A stretch of 64,000 nucleotides of DNA, from NCBI RefSeq assembly GCF_014898055.3, contig NW_023601543.1, forward strand, positions 63,563,782-63,627,781, written 5' to 3'. The DNA is from Talpa occidentalis (Eukaryota > Chordata > Mammalia > Eulipotyphla > Talpidae). How positions within the stretch are numbered: the first letter of the stretch is position 1; every line of letters starts with the position of its first letter. Both the position numbers and the translations under genes were made by a program. Below the pieces are notes generated by a model. That model searched no databases. It saw only the letters and a list, made by a program, of their open reading frames with translations, and had not been told where the DNA came from. Of this stretch, positions 54,600 to 64,000 are shown piece after piece.

Positions 54600-55345
54600 A
54601 GGGGCAATTTATCCTTTTTGCAGACTCTCTGCCATAAATTTAAAATCTCCACCTGGCTTCCCCTTGCCAACCAGCGAGTGTCCTTCTGGGTTTTTTGTTC
54701 TCACAGGCCACCAATGAGCTCGTGTCACCAGATCCAATGGCCTTTCCGTCCCCCGTCCCCTCCTGTCCCCTTGCTGCTCCGCACGGCTGACCACTCCTTC
54801 CTCCCTAGACTCTCCCCCCACGTGGCTCCTATGACACCCCTTCTCCTGCCTCTCCTCCCACTCCTCCTGCTCTTCATCTGTCTAGCATTCCTGGCTACTC
54901 GGGTGCCCCACTTTGCCCTGGAAACCTCTCCCTCGCATTCACGCTGGTTCTTTCCACAGTCCCCTCCCTCACCACGGTGTCTATCCTCACCTCTCCCCAG
55001 ACACAAATTTGCACCTCGATTCAGCCCTCCCAGGTTCTCTTTCCCATTCAGCTACTGGAAACATATTTGTGAGTACCCCGCTGACCCCTCAAACTTAGTG
55101 TGCTCCAAAATGATCTCAATATTTACCTTCCCACACCTGACCCTCCTCTCATGTTTCCGAGTTTGGTTAATGAAGCAGAAAGTGTCTGTGTCCTTCATCA
55201 GCGACTCTCAAAGCCGGGAGATTTTGGCAGGGAATCTTGGCTAGACTCCTCTTTCCTTTGCCAGGAAATACCCACCTTGGCCTTTGCTCAAATCATGATT
55301 CCAATTTCTTTGACTTTCTTCTTGTTGCTCGCATTAGAATGAGTC
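54600..55345 (+). repeat. L2 LINE fragment (dead ORF2 3' part)
   Basis: A pyrimidine-rich stretch with GGCTGACCACTCCTTCCTCC at 54785, CTCCCACTCCTCCTGC at 54855, ACTGGAAACATATTTGTGAG in outline at 55051 and GACCCCTCAAACTTAGTGTG at 55083, in the order of the L2 reverse-transcriptase end. A 208-codon frame survives (54618-55244) but it is Ser/Pro/Leu-rich and not an intact enzyme. Confidence 0.6.
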
Positions 55346-56615
55346 ACGTGCGGTCTTTGGCACGAAGGTGCTGTCTGTCCCTTGCACTGAGACCCACTGG
55401 TCCAATCTGAGGACCATGAAGGAAGTCCCATGTGGTCACGTGTGATCCCTGTGGAGACCGAAGGCCATCAATTCCTCAGAGAGGCGGTTCGATAGACCTT
55501 CGCTCCTCCAGAAGGATTCCATCAGTTAGAGATCTTCCACAGAGCAACCTAGGAGAGCAAGAGTTTGTCCAGATGTGGTTACAAGGAGGGCAGACTGAGG
55601 AGCAAGAAGGCAGAACCCACACTCAGTCAGTTCCAAGCTCGGCAGGCACCCGGCACCATGGCCTTTAAGCTGTACCCTGAGAAGTTTGTTTCCTGGGAAC
55701 GCAGTAGCCAGGGAGTGCCGGGTGCTGAAACAAGCCCCCAGGGTGCAGTGGCTTATCACAATGGAAGGTTATTTCTCACTGACAAAATCCAATATGGGTG
55801 TTCTGGAAGGAGGCTCTCCTCTCCAGGGGTGATTCAGGGACCCCGGTTTCTTCCATTTTGTAACTCTGCCCCACTCTGTACCAATGAGGGGAATGTGAAA
55901 GGGCACACGGGAGTTTTCCATGCGCCAGACTGGATGAGGCAGTCTTCTTGTCACAGCCACACCTGGGATAAGTAGCCCAGCACAAGCAGTTCGGGAAGCA
56001 GCTAGCGTATTTCCCTCCCAGGGGCGAACACATCGACCACAGCAAGCCACTGGTCTCAAGACATATCATCTGCTGCCACAGAGAGAGATTCTGGGGTACA
56101 GGGACACAGAATACAACCTTCTTGAGGAACAGGGCTCTGGACGGGGAGGGGTGTGGAGAGTGGGGCATGGGAGGCCTGGACCATCAGGAAGCAGCAAGAC
56201 TGGGCTTCTGAGGAGGTCTGTAAAATCAGGGAGGCAGCCCTGAATCTGAGGCTGCCAAGTTCTCCTGTTCCCTTCTTCCCAATCACCTGGTGTGTCCCTC
56301 AACTCCCGCCACTTGCAGAGAGCAACTCCCAGCGCTCTGGGCCTGCTCTTATGACAAGCACCTACTCAACTTTCTAGTCACCTCAGTCCCAGTGCTGCTG
56401 TGTCCTGTAGCTTGGGCAGTAACTTGAGCAGGCAGCCACTCGCCTAGATCTTAGATGACAACTAACTAGACCACGTCCCTCTCACTGCACTGCTGGAGTG
56501 ACCCCAACCCCCACCATCTGCAACATAAGGAGGACGTTCGTTTCCTGGGGGTGTAGTAGTGAGGGACAAGAAAGACAATTCAAAGCTTTTTACATTCACA
56601 AGAGACTTGTCTGTA
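55346..56615. other. Unique or unassigned DNA
   Basis: 55740-56110 may be another old LTR or DNA element (GTGGCTTATCACAATGGAAGG in outline at 55748). Overlapping frames up to 136 codons have no motif. Nothing firm is called. Confidence 0.35.
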
Positions 56616-56619
56616 AAAA

Positions 56620-56840
56620 GAAGTAATGAATCAGATCATCTAATTGTTGTCCAACTCAGTAGCTATTAGTCATGTGTGGCTACCTACATTGAAATTGATT
56701 AAAATTAAATAAAACCAAACATTTAGTTCTTTAGTCGCACTGGCTCCATTTCAAATGCTTAATAGTGACATGTGTGTGGTGGCTACTGTAATGGACAGCG
56801 CAGTCACAGAAAGTTCTACTGAACAGCACTAATCTAAATG
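56620..56840. mobile_element. Decayed DNA transposon (hAT-like), copy 2
   Basis: GTCATGTGTGGCTACCTACA at 56669, TAAAATTAAATAAAACC at 56699, GTCGCACTGGCTCC at 56734, GTGGTGGCTACTGTAATGGA at 56776, GAAAGTTCTACTGAACAGCA at 56809. Same broad family as 2545-2835, different internal segment. Confidence 0.7.
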
Positions 56841-57689
56841 GTGCCTGCAGCGCTGACGGTCTGTGACTTTATGAAAAACAGTGGACAGTAAAATCGTGAT
56901 GTCTCGTTAGCCAAAGCACTAGAGAGGGAAATAAACAGGCAAGAAGAGAGAAAGCATGGGGAAGAAAACAACTAGAAAGGAAAAACGCTCAGACGCAAGA
57001 CACAGGCTGTCGTAAACGTCAGGGTTTGTTTACATTAGACTCCGCTGTTTTAAGAAAACGGGTTTGGTTGTGAGGCTGAGTGAGGGCTGGAATGGGACTG
57101 CAGTGGGCACTGAGGGAGTCCTAGGCGTCTCTCTACCTCTCTTTTGGGGTTACGATGAGATTTTTCTTCTCTCTTCTCCCTCCACCAACCCCTCTTCGCT
57201 CATCACAACTTAACCAGCCCTGGGCCAACGGAAGCTGCCTTCCTGCCTCACGTCCATGGCTGAGAGATTCGATCCTCTGTGCAGCTAAGTGAGCCGCTGC
57301 CATAAAGGAGAACCGGGCTAACTGATTTGTCTTTCCTCATCAGACCACGGCTCCCAAGTCAGCCTCTGATTGACTGGTCCTGAGTCAGGTCTTTCTAGGC
57401 CAATCAGCTGTAGTCAGTGGGTGGGATGGACAACATGGAAGAAAACATGGCTACCCAGATAGCAGGACTTGAGGGCAGATGGGTTCACTAAGAGGGGACC
57501 GGGGCATGCACACATAATGGGCTTGGCCGGCTCAGGCTAGAGGGAAACCACATACTCACCAAAGATGAGTAGAAAAAGGGGCCCCTTCACCTCTTTCTTC
57601 ATACCTCTAACAGATACTTGTGCACCTACTATGGGCGCAACTCTACTCAGCAGTACAGGTAGTGCCAACGTCTATCCAAAACAGCACTA
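56841..57689. other. Unassigned DNA
   Basis: 57180-57480 may be an old LTR or MER-type repeat (GATTGACTGGTCCTGAGTCAG in outline at 57368; AGGCCAATCAGCTGTAG at 57398). The rest is unique. Confidence 0.35.
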
Positions 57690-57895
57690 GTGTTACCTCT
57701 CCAGGCCAGGCTCTTCCAGCTAGCTGTGTGAATTTGGGCAAATGGCTTAACTTTTCTGTGCTTCAGATAGTTTTGCTATCTGAAACGGTGGATCTTAACA
57801 GTGCCGCCTTTAAAGGGTTGTTGTGAGCTGCTTAGAGTAGCGGCAGGCATATCGTAAGCATTATGTAAATATTGGCTATTATCATTAGCCTGCAG
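57690..57895 (+). repeat. MIR SINE
   Basis: CCAGCTAGCTGTGTGAATTT at 57717, GGGCAAATGGCTTAACTTTT at 57737, TTGTTGTGAGCTGCTTAGAG at 57819, ATTATGTAAATATTGGC at 57860. Confidence 0.92.
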
Positions 57896-57984
57896 GAGTT
57901 TATGTCCTGTGTGGACCACAGATGAGTAATCAAATTGGAATGACACGTGATGAGTGTGATAATCAAAGTGGGTGAGAAACGTGC

Positions 57985-58160
57985 GTGTTTGCAGCATGTT
58001 TCCGACTCCTTTCAGACTTCTAAAGCAGTCCCATTGGCTCTACCCCAATTTCTGCTACCCAGAAGGAACCGCTGTTGCCGCTTTGATGTTTTGTCTCATA
58101 TTTACCTCCATATTTCTAAATAATGTGCTTGTGCTGTTGCTTGATTTATTCATCTTAGAC
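57985..58160. repeat. Possible old L1 fragment
   Basis: CCCAGAAGGAACCGCTGTTG at 58059 and ATTTCTAAATAATGTGCTTG at 58112 resemble the complement of an old L1 3' region. Short and weak. Confidence 0.4.
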
Positions 58161-58164
58161 ATTA

Positions 58165-58575
58165 TCCATCTGTTATGGGTTGAATTGTGTCCCTCCAAAA
58201 GATGCTGAAGTCCTAATCCCTAGTACCTGGAAATGTGGCTTTATTTGGAAACAGGGTCTTAGCAGATGATCAAGTTAAGATGAGGTCATTAGGGTGGGTT
58301 CTAATCAAGTATGAAAAGCAGAAATATGGACATAGACACAGGCATGAGGGCAGGGAGGATGCATGTGAAGGTGGGACTAGGCTGCCCCCAAGTTGAGGGG
58401 CTACCAGAATCTGGGAGAGAAACCTGGAACAGATCCTTAGCACCTTGAGGGAGCGTGGCCCTGCCGACACCCCCATCTCAGACTTCTAGCCTGGGAACTG
58501 TGACACAATGAATTTCAGTTGTTTAAGCCCTTCGACCTGTGGCGCTTTGTTGTGGTAGCCCTAGCAAACGATTCC
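58165..58575 (+). mobile_element. MaLR-like LTR
   Basis: Starts ATCTGTTATGGGTTGAATTG near 58168, then TCCCTCCAAAAGATGCTGAA at 58191, GTGGCTTTATTTGGAAACAG at 58236, CAAGTTAAGATGAGGTCATT at 58271, and ends near GTTGTGGTAGCCCTAGCA. It is nearly complete and uninterrupted, unlike the copy at 36870. Confidence 0.85.
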
Positions 58576-60679
58576 ACCGGTGGGTTTTTGCTTAACAGTC
58601 AAATTCAAACACCCCCTCCCCCATATTGTCTCTTGCCCCTATTATCCTAATAAAATAATATCACAATTTTTTGTTAAATATATATTCAGAGTTTTAAAGT
58701 ATGTACATTTATTTACTGTCCTGTCAGGTGGCATGCATGGAATACATGTCCTTTAATTATGTAAGTTTTTACTTTCCTTAGAGTTAATATCTACCTCTCC
58801 CCGTTTTTTGGTTGGTTAGTTTTCTGTGCACCTATCCTGAATTCATCCCAGAGATTTGTTTGTTTCTTCCGGATACATTCAAATAAACCCCTGAACTTCT
58901 GCCCAGCCATTCGCCCAGCATGTCCCCTCAGCATCCAACTGAGAATTCCCCCTGCCTCTCTCCAGATGCAGGGCCTGAAGTTTTTCTGAATCCCGTGCTT
59001 GACGTGTTCATAGTTTGCTTTTTAAAAATTAGCTATTTATGGCATAGCAAATCACCATGAAACAGAACATCTTAAGATGATAATAATCAATGATTCTCAG
59101 TTTCCTGTCCAGCACCCCCATTTTCAATAGGGGGACATTGCAGTCAGATAAGCATGTTGTCCTGAATCTAGAGTCTTTTATGTTCAATCCCTCCACACAG
59201 TGGTCCCCCAGACTCTGGCAGGGTGGCCATGAGGTGACCTGGTGGAAAGAGGTGGAGCAGTCCCTTCTTAAACAGATGTGCAAACCTCCCTGTTTTCAGC
59301 TCATCTGCACCTTCTGCAGTACCTGGTGCCCCTGAAGGATTCCTCAGCCACTCTGGGGTTCTGCTGCCGGGATGGGTTTGCTTCTACAGCTTCTACCTCC
59401 CCAGGTAGTTGGCCTCAGCACCCTCAGGTCTGCTAATCAGTTACCTTTTGTCCAAGTCCTTTCTGACCTCCAAAATGTTGATGGCATCTTTTAATGGCCA
59501 TATTTTCCTTTCTCTCATTTTTTTTTTCATCCTTAAAGAGTTAGATATTGAAAAAAATCCCATTAATGTCATTTTAGTGGGGGCTTTGGGAGGGATGGTG
59601 GAAGTGAGTATGCTCTATAGTTCCATGGCTAATCGGGAAGCCATCTATCCATTTTTCTCATTCAATAATTGTTGAGGTGCTCCGGCAGTAGAAACTGTGT
59701 CTTGTATTTCTCACCACAATGAATATTTACAGATTTGTAGTGAATCTCACTCTGGTGGGATTACAGTGGTTTAACGGCTAGCAGATGTCAATTTTGAGGA
59801 AACTGTTCCTCTCCACCTTCCCTCTCCAGGATGTTTAAGAGCGGATATCTATTGCCCTTGTAAATGTCAGGCCACCTGGGGCTGGGGGGACTGGAATTGT
59901 TCTCTGTCTTGAGATATGTAGCAGGGGAGGCCCCTGCTTCCTTGTTCTGCCTTTGCTTGTAGGGCAGTGGCCGGGTCATTTGTTGAGGGACTCCTTTATG
60001 GGCGCCTTCCTTTTTTAGTGCTTGGCTTCCTGTTGGTTTCAAGATGCAAAGAAGCATCAGGACTCCCCAAGCTGCTCACGAACAAGCCGACCTGGAGTCC
60101 CTTCTGGAGAGGCTGTGATCCTGTCATTATGGCTAGCTTGCTGAGGCAAGGAGGCAGTGGTGGAGAAAACACCATTCTAAGGTGGCACCACGGACCATGG
60201 AAAGTACTTGGTCTGAGGACTTTGAGGACTTTCCGGCTGGTATGCTCATGGGCAGTGCCCCAGCCCTGGACACTGTGGGCAGCAGGACAACTGAACCCAG
60301 GGACCAGGTGCCAGCAAAAGTTTCCTTTTGAGAATGCAACAGTACAGCTTAGTACACTTAGTGCTGCTGGAATCTACCTTTCTGAATAGCCTCTGAGTTA
60401 ACTGATATCCAGTGCTTTCCTCTGACTTGTGCAACAGAGTGTGTCTGTCTGAGGTAAGCAGAGCTCCCCCTGGATGGGTCATTTTTTATTTTCACTTTTT
60501 TTCTTGAAGTACCATATATCTGATAGATGCGCAGATTTTTTTTTCCATTTTATTATTTATTTATTTTACATTTATCATTGTTAAATTTTTTTTAAATAAT
60601 ATTTGCTTCCCCCATCCCCTCAGATTGAGTCCCCATAGAATTTCCTTCCCCAAGGCACCTGTGCACCATCACCACAATC
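58576..60679. other. Unique DNA, no gene called
   Basis: AT-rich at 58600-58800 and 60480-60600. A 140-codon plus frame at 59967-60389 has no motif. No repeat is recognised with confidence. Confidence 0.4.
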
Positions 60680-60689
60680 CCCTGTAGAT

Positions 60690-61025
60690 ACACAGATCTT
60701 AAATGTAAAGCTGCATGCATTTGTCTATTTGATAAACATATGTAACCCATTGCCTGGATCAAGATAGAGAACAGTTCCAGTACCTGCCCCAGGAGGTTCC
60801 CTAGCACCTCCTCCTAGTCAACACTCCCACGAGTGACCACTTTTCTGATCTCTAGCATTATCTATTGGTTTTGGCTGTTCATGATTTTTATAACTGGAAT
60901 CCAACAGCATTGACTCTTGTGTGTCTTTTTTCACTCACCTTGTGTGTAAGAGAGCTCATTATTTGGGTCTCAGGTGTCTGTTCTTTTTTATTGTTGCGTA
61001 GTATTTTTCTGTGTGACTACAGTCA
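60690..61025 (-). mobile_element. Old L1 3' end
   Basis: CCTGGATCAAGATAGAGAAC at 60752, ACTCCCACGAGTGACCACTT at 60823, TATAACTGGAATCCAACAG at 60889, TTATTGTTGCGTAGTATTTT at 60988. Reverse-complement L1 text, similar to 14535. Confidence 0.75.
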
Positions 61026-61058
61026 CTTGTCCCTTGACAACAGGGATGATATTTTTTT

Positions 61059-61328
61059 AAAAGATTTATTTATTTATGCATACAAGAGCTGGGGTACAGG
61101 CCAGAGATGTGGGGTGGGGGGGAGAAAGGATTCACCAGAGACAGAGTGGGGAACAGAACAAGCAGACTGACTGAAATACACTGCTGAGGGGAGCAGCGGA
61201 TGAGTCAGGAGAGGTCTGCTGCACCATGTGGGTAGCTCCCTGGCCGGCTGGGGATCGAACTCGTGCTGCAGAGGCTGCAGATTTCTTCATAGTGCGGTGC
61301 TTAACCCCTTGCGCCACCAGGGAGGCCC
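61059..61328 (-). mobile_element. tRNA-derived SINE copy 13 (subfamily A, full length)
   Basis: Antisense copy with GCATACAAGAGCTGGGGTAC at 61078 and head end 'GCTTAACCCCTTGCGCCACC'. AACAGGGATGAT flanks at 61039 and 61329. It lies at the edge of the L1 at 60690. Confidence 0.95.
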
Positions 61329-61645
61329 AACAGGGATGATTTTTTAAGAATTTCGTTGTGACATTAGGTGATTTTGTGGTTGTGTAAATATCAAAGTGTT
61401 TGTTTGTTGTTCTCCATACAGTCCTTTTCCATTTTGCTGGCACAGCAATTCAGGACATCTCAGAAGAGAACTGGGTCATCCATCACTTCTTATTGCTCTG
61501 GGAGTACCCTGGTAGTGTGTGGTACAACCAGGCAGGGGGACCCCCAGGACCCCCAAAGCTGCCTGCTTTAAATAGGTTCTGCCATCTGCCGCATCAATAC
61601 AAAACATACTCTAGTGCGTAAGACCTTTAATGGAAAGGAACTTTA

Positions 61646-61932
61646 TTTATTTATTTATTTATTTAAGATTTATTTATTTATTTATACAAGCACTGGGTAC
61701 AGTCAGAAGCGCGGGAGGGTGAGAGAATTCACCAGAGCCAGAGCGGGGAGCAGAACAGGCAGAAGGACCGAAGTACACTGCTGAGGGGAGCAGCGGGCGG
61801 CAGGAGAGGTCTGCGTGCCATGTGGGACCCTCCTCCGGTGGCCGGGGAGCAGCCGGGGATCGAACTGGCACTGCAGAGGCTGCGGGCAGCTTCGCAACCC
61901 AGTGCTCAACCGCTGCGCCACCGGGGAGGCCC
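61646..61932 (-). mobile_element. tRNA-derived SINE copy 14 (subfamily B, full length)
   Basis: Antisense subfamily B copy with a TTTA-rich tail, TACAAGCACTGGGTACAG, body, and head end 'GCTCAACCGCTGCGCCACCG'. ATGGAAAGGAACTTTA is perfectly duplicated at 61630 and 61933. It contains a short local GCCGGGGAGCAGCCGGGGA duplication near 61841. Confidence 0.96.
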
Positions 61933-61948
61933 ATGGAAAGGAACTTTA

Positions 61949-62504
61949 ATACAATTAGTGTGCAATAAAGAAAAGGGAAGGGAAAGACTAGATAACATAG
62001 TTTCCAAATAAAGCACCCAAATTTACCCATACCCTCGTGGGTAAGTGCTTAGCCAAACAGGGTTGGCCCAAAGCAGGGCCTCTGAGACCTGGAAAGCTGC
62101 CACAAGTCTAAGGAACCTTCTGGTAGGGGCCCGTAGGAAAGGGGCAGAAGGGGCCCAGCACGTCCATCTGGGAATGAAGGAGCAAAATCAAAATCAAGAT
62201 AAAAGCTGCCACTGTTATCCTCTCACGGGTCTCTCACCCACGTCTCTGTCTCTTTCAAGTGTCTCCTTCCATGTCCCCCAAGTCCCTGGGCCAAGTCCAA
62301 AGCCGAGAAGCAAGCGCAGCTTCCCCTCATGTCTCTCTGCTCCATGTCCTCCTCCAGGTCTCCTTCTTCCTCCCCATCTTTCCTCCTTCCTTCTCCCAGC
62401 CTCCTCGCCCTCCCTGCTCGGCTCCACCCTTCCTCGGGTGGGCCAGGGAACCTGCAAACTCCCCTTTCCCCGGGGTCCACCCTGTTCCACTGCTAGGCAA
62501 TGGG
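61949..62504. other. Pyrimidine-rich unique DNA
   Basis: 62220-62480 is CT/CCTCC-rich, which keeps frames open on both strands (174 codons plus, 121 codons minus). No coding evidence. Confidence 0.4.
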
Positions 62505-62578
62505 AATCTTGTGACCACAGGCGTAGATGTGGTCCATTGTTGACTGAGACATCGTTAAGCGGCACATGAGCATATACC
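62505..62578 (+). mobile_element. DNA transposon fragment, copy 3
   Basis: GATGTGGTCCATTGTTGACT at 62526 and CATCGTTAAGCGGCACATGAG in outline at 62551, the 3' end of the family at 37018 and 63797. Confidence 0.65.
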
Positions 62579-63639
62579 ACGATTAATCTGTCCTTCTGTT
62601 AAGAGGATATGCAGCTTTAGTGCATTCATTCACAATTGCTGCAGAGTCCAGGGGTGAAGTGTACTTAACCCCCTGGGACTACCCTCCCTCAAGTGGCAAG
62701 GTCCTTTCCTGAAAACCACACCAGACTAGCTGTTGGAGGATTGTCCCAGGTTGAGGCGGTTGGTTCCTTGTCTGAGACCGTGGGGATCTAAGATGCAAAT
62801 CAATGAGCTCCTTTGAAGCCCATGGAGCTGGGAGTCTGAAAGTCCAGAGACCTTGCCACTGGCACCCCCGGATCCCTCCCCTGTGTCCTGATGCGTCCAT
62901 AGGTGTCCATTGTAACCTTGGCCAAGGCCAGCCTTGCCACACCCTGCTGCTTCTTCTGCAGTTACTGCAGAGAGGCCCCCAGCAAATATCAGGCCTATGA
63001 CCAGGAAGAATAAAAGCAGGAAAAGCCCCCAGGGATGCGATTCTGAGCAGCTAACACTAGGCTTTAACCTCCTCACCCTGCCATTGTGGGGGTAGCCCAG
63101 GATTGCCCTGTCCTTAGCCTGTGCCTGCAGCTCCAGGCCCTTTATCACATCTGCCCTTGGAGCAGGGTCCCCAGACAAAGGCCAGGGTTCTGCTGAGCTT
63201 ATTGAAAAGAGAAAGAGCCCATTCATATGCGTAAGAGTCCTCTGTACCCCCTCCCCCTGCCCTGGGAGAGGAGGTCAGCTCAGCACAGGGCAGCCTTGGG
63301 CTGGACCAACACTGAGGCAGCTTACACTGACCCCTGGCAGGACCCATTTTCTTGGAGCACTGGATGTGACCTGTGCTGGCCACCCTGCCACCCGCCACCC
63401 ACGACCCACTGTGTGTGTCCCTCCCTACCCACAGGTTGATTGTGAGGGGACCCATGGAAAGTCCTGGCACTTCATTATCAACGAATGAAGTGTTGGGTCC
63501 TGCCTCAGGAAGTGGGGCCCACCTCTACAAACTCTTTGGAGTCCTCTGCCTTGGCCTGGCAGCTGCCATCCTTCGAAGAGCCCACATTCTGTTTGGCTTT
63601 GGTGCAAACTTTGAACTTGCTGTCTCTAAGGCCTTTTCC
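62579..63639. other. Unassigned DNA with an open antisense frame
   Basis: The minus frame 62726-63226 is 166 codons and has one strongly hydrophobic stretch of about 22 residues in its middle (around FLLLFFLVIGLIFAGG). I do not recognise it and cannot show that it is coding. Surrounding text could be an old retroelement. Confidence 0.3.
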
Positions 63640-63785
63640 CAGCCCTTAGCTCATTTGCCCCTCCCCATCATTCACATCTTAACTCAAACGGCACCACCTC
63701 AGAGAGGCCTTCCATGACTACCCTAGTTCAAACAGTCCCTCTGGTACACAGCGTCCTGTTTTATTTTCTTGATAGCATTGATAGG
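63640..63785 (+). repeat. L2 LINE fragment
   Basis: CACATCTTAACTCAAACGGC at 63673, ACCACCTCAGAGAGGCCTTC at 63694, CCATGACTACCCTAG: the well-known L2 'tcct..gaagccttccctgac' region. Confidence 0.75.
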
Positions 63786-63796
63786 TCAGCTCCAGC

Positions 63797-64000
63797 CATG
63801 CTTCATTTAACAATGCTCTGGTCGATGATGGACCGCATATACAAGGGTGGCCCCGACAGGCTAACCATGTCGCCTAGGTGTGTAATGGGCTGTACCATCT
63901 CGTTTGTGTAATTACACTCCATGACGTTCATACAAATCGCCTAATGCCTTCAACAAAATCACTTCCCAGAATGAGTCCCTGTTGTTAAGTGATGCGTGAC
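63797..64000 (-). mobile_element. DNA transposon, copy 4 (reaches the window edge)
   Basis: GCCATGCTTCATTTAACAATG at one end (63796) and the complement of GTCACGCATCACTTAACAAC at the other (63981-64000) pair as terminal inverted repeats, matching at most positions. Interior GTGTGTAATGGGCTGTACC at 63879 and GTGTAATTACACTCCATGAC at 63905 match 10185-10325. Nearly full length and possibly complete beyond the window. Confidence 0.75.

Noticed and set aside
54618..55244. 208-codon plus frame
   Set aside because: Lies in an L2 fragment; pyrimidine-rich sequence keeps the frame open. Not an intact reverse transcriptase.

Overview
The window looks like mammalian nuclear DNA from an intergenic or deep-intronic region. 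It holds ancient mammal-wide repeats (MIR, L2, MaLR-type LTRs, old L1 3' ends, decayed DNA transposons) and one younger, repeated family: a tRNA-derived SINE of about 260-295 bp, found 14 times, most copies with clear target-site duplications. The SINE body is not primate, rodent, ruminant, carnivore or horse as I know those families. From memory it most resembles a SINE of bats (Rhin-1-like, rhinolophoid bats). That host assignment is a guess.

I found no convincing protein-coding exon, RNA gene, CRISPR array or operon. The open reading frames are short, overlap repeats or simple sequence, and have no family motifs I recognise. The only coding-derived material is dead: a roughly 2.3 kb remnant of an ERVL-type retrovirus pol region (about 16560-18850, + strand, interrupted by a SINE), L2 reverse-transcriptase-derived sequence, and L1 3' ends.

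Layout. 1-6 kb: a MaLR LTR, an old DNA transposon and five SINEs. 7-11 kb: old repeats in mostly unique DNA. 11.4-14.9 kb: an L1 end, a MaLR LTR, then an inverted duplication (12455-12815 against 13848-14490) containing a perfect 95-bp inverted match; a SINE has landed in the second arm. 16-19.5 kb: the retroviral pol remnant, then a 100-base assembly gap (19688-19787). 20-30 kb: mostly unique sequence with MIR pieces and one SINE. 30-39 kb: CA-rich arrays, a GGGGT array, LTRs (one with a nested DNA transposon), L1 ends and a SINE. 39-53 kb: unique sequence, three SINEs, L2, L1 and AT-rich stretches that look like conserved noncoding DNA. 53-64 kb: an L1 insertion inside an older repeat, a long L2 fragment, a MaLR LTR, two SINEs and copies of a TA-flanked DNA transposon.

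No genes act together here. The points most worth a second look are the young inverted duplication, two co-resident SINE subfamilies, a 45-bp near-identical pair 1.9 kb apart, tandem perfect hairpins at 14.9 kb, and several homeodomain-motif-rich stretches that may be enhancers. Repeat family names are by recall, with no database search.
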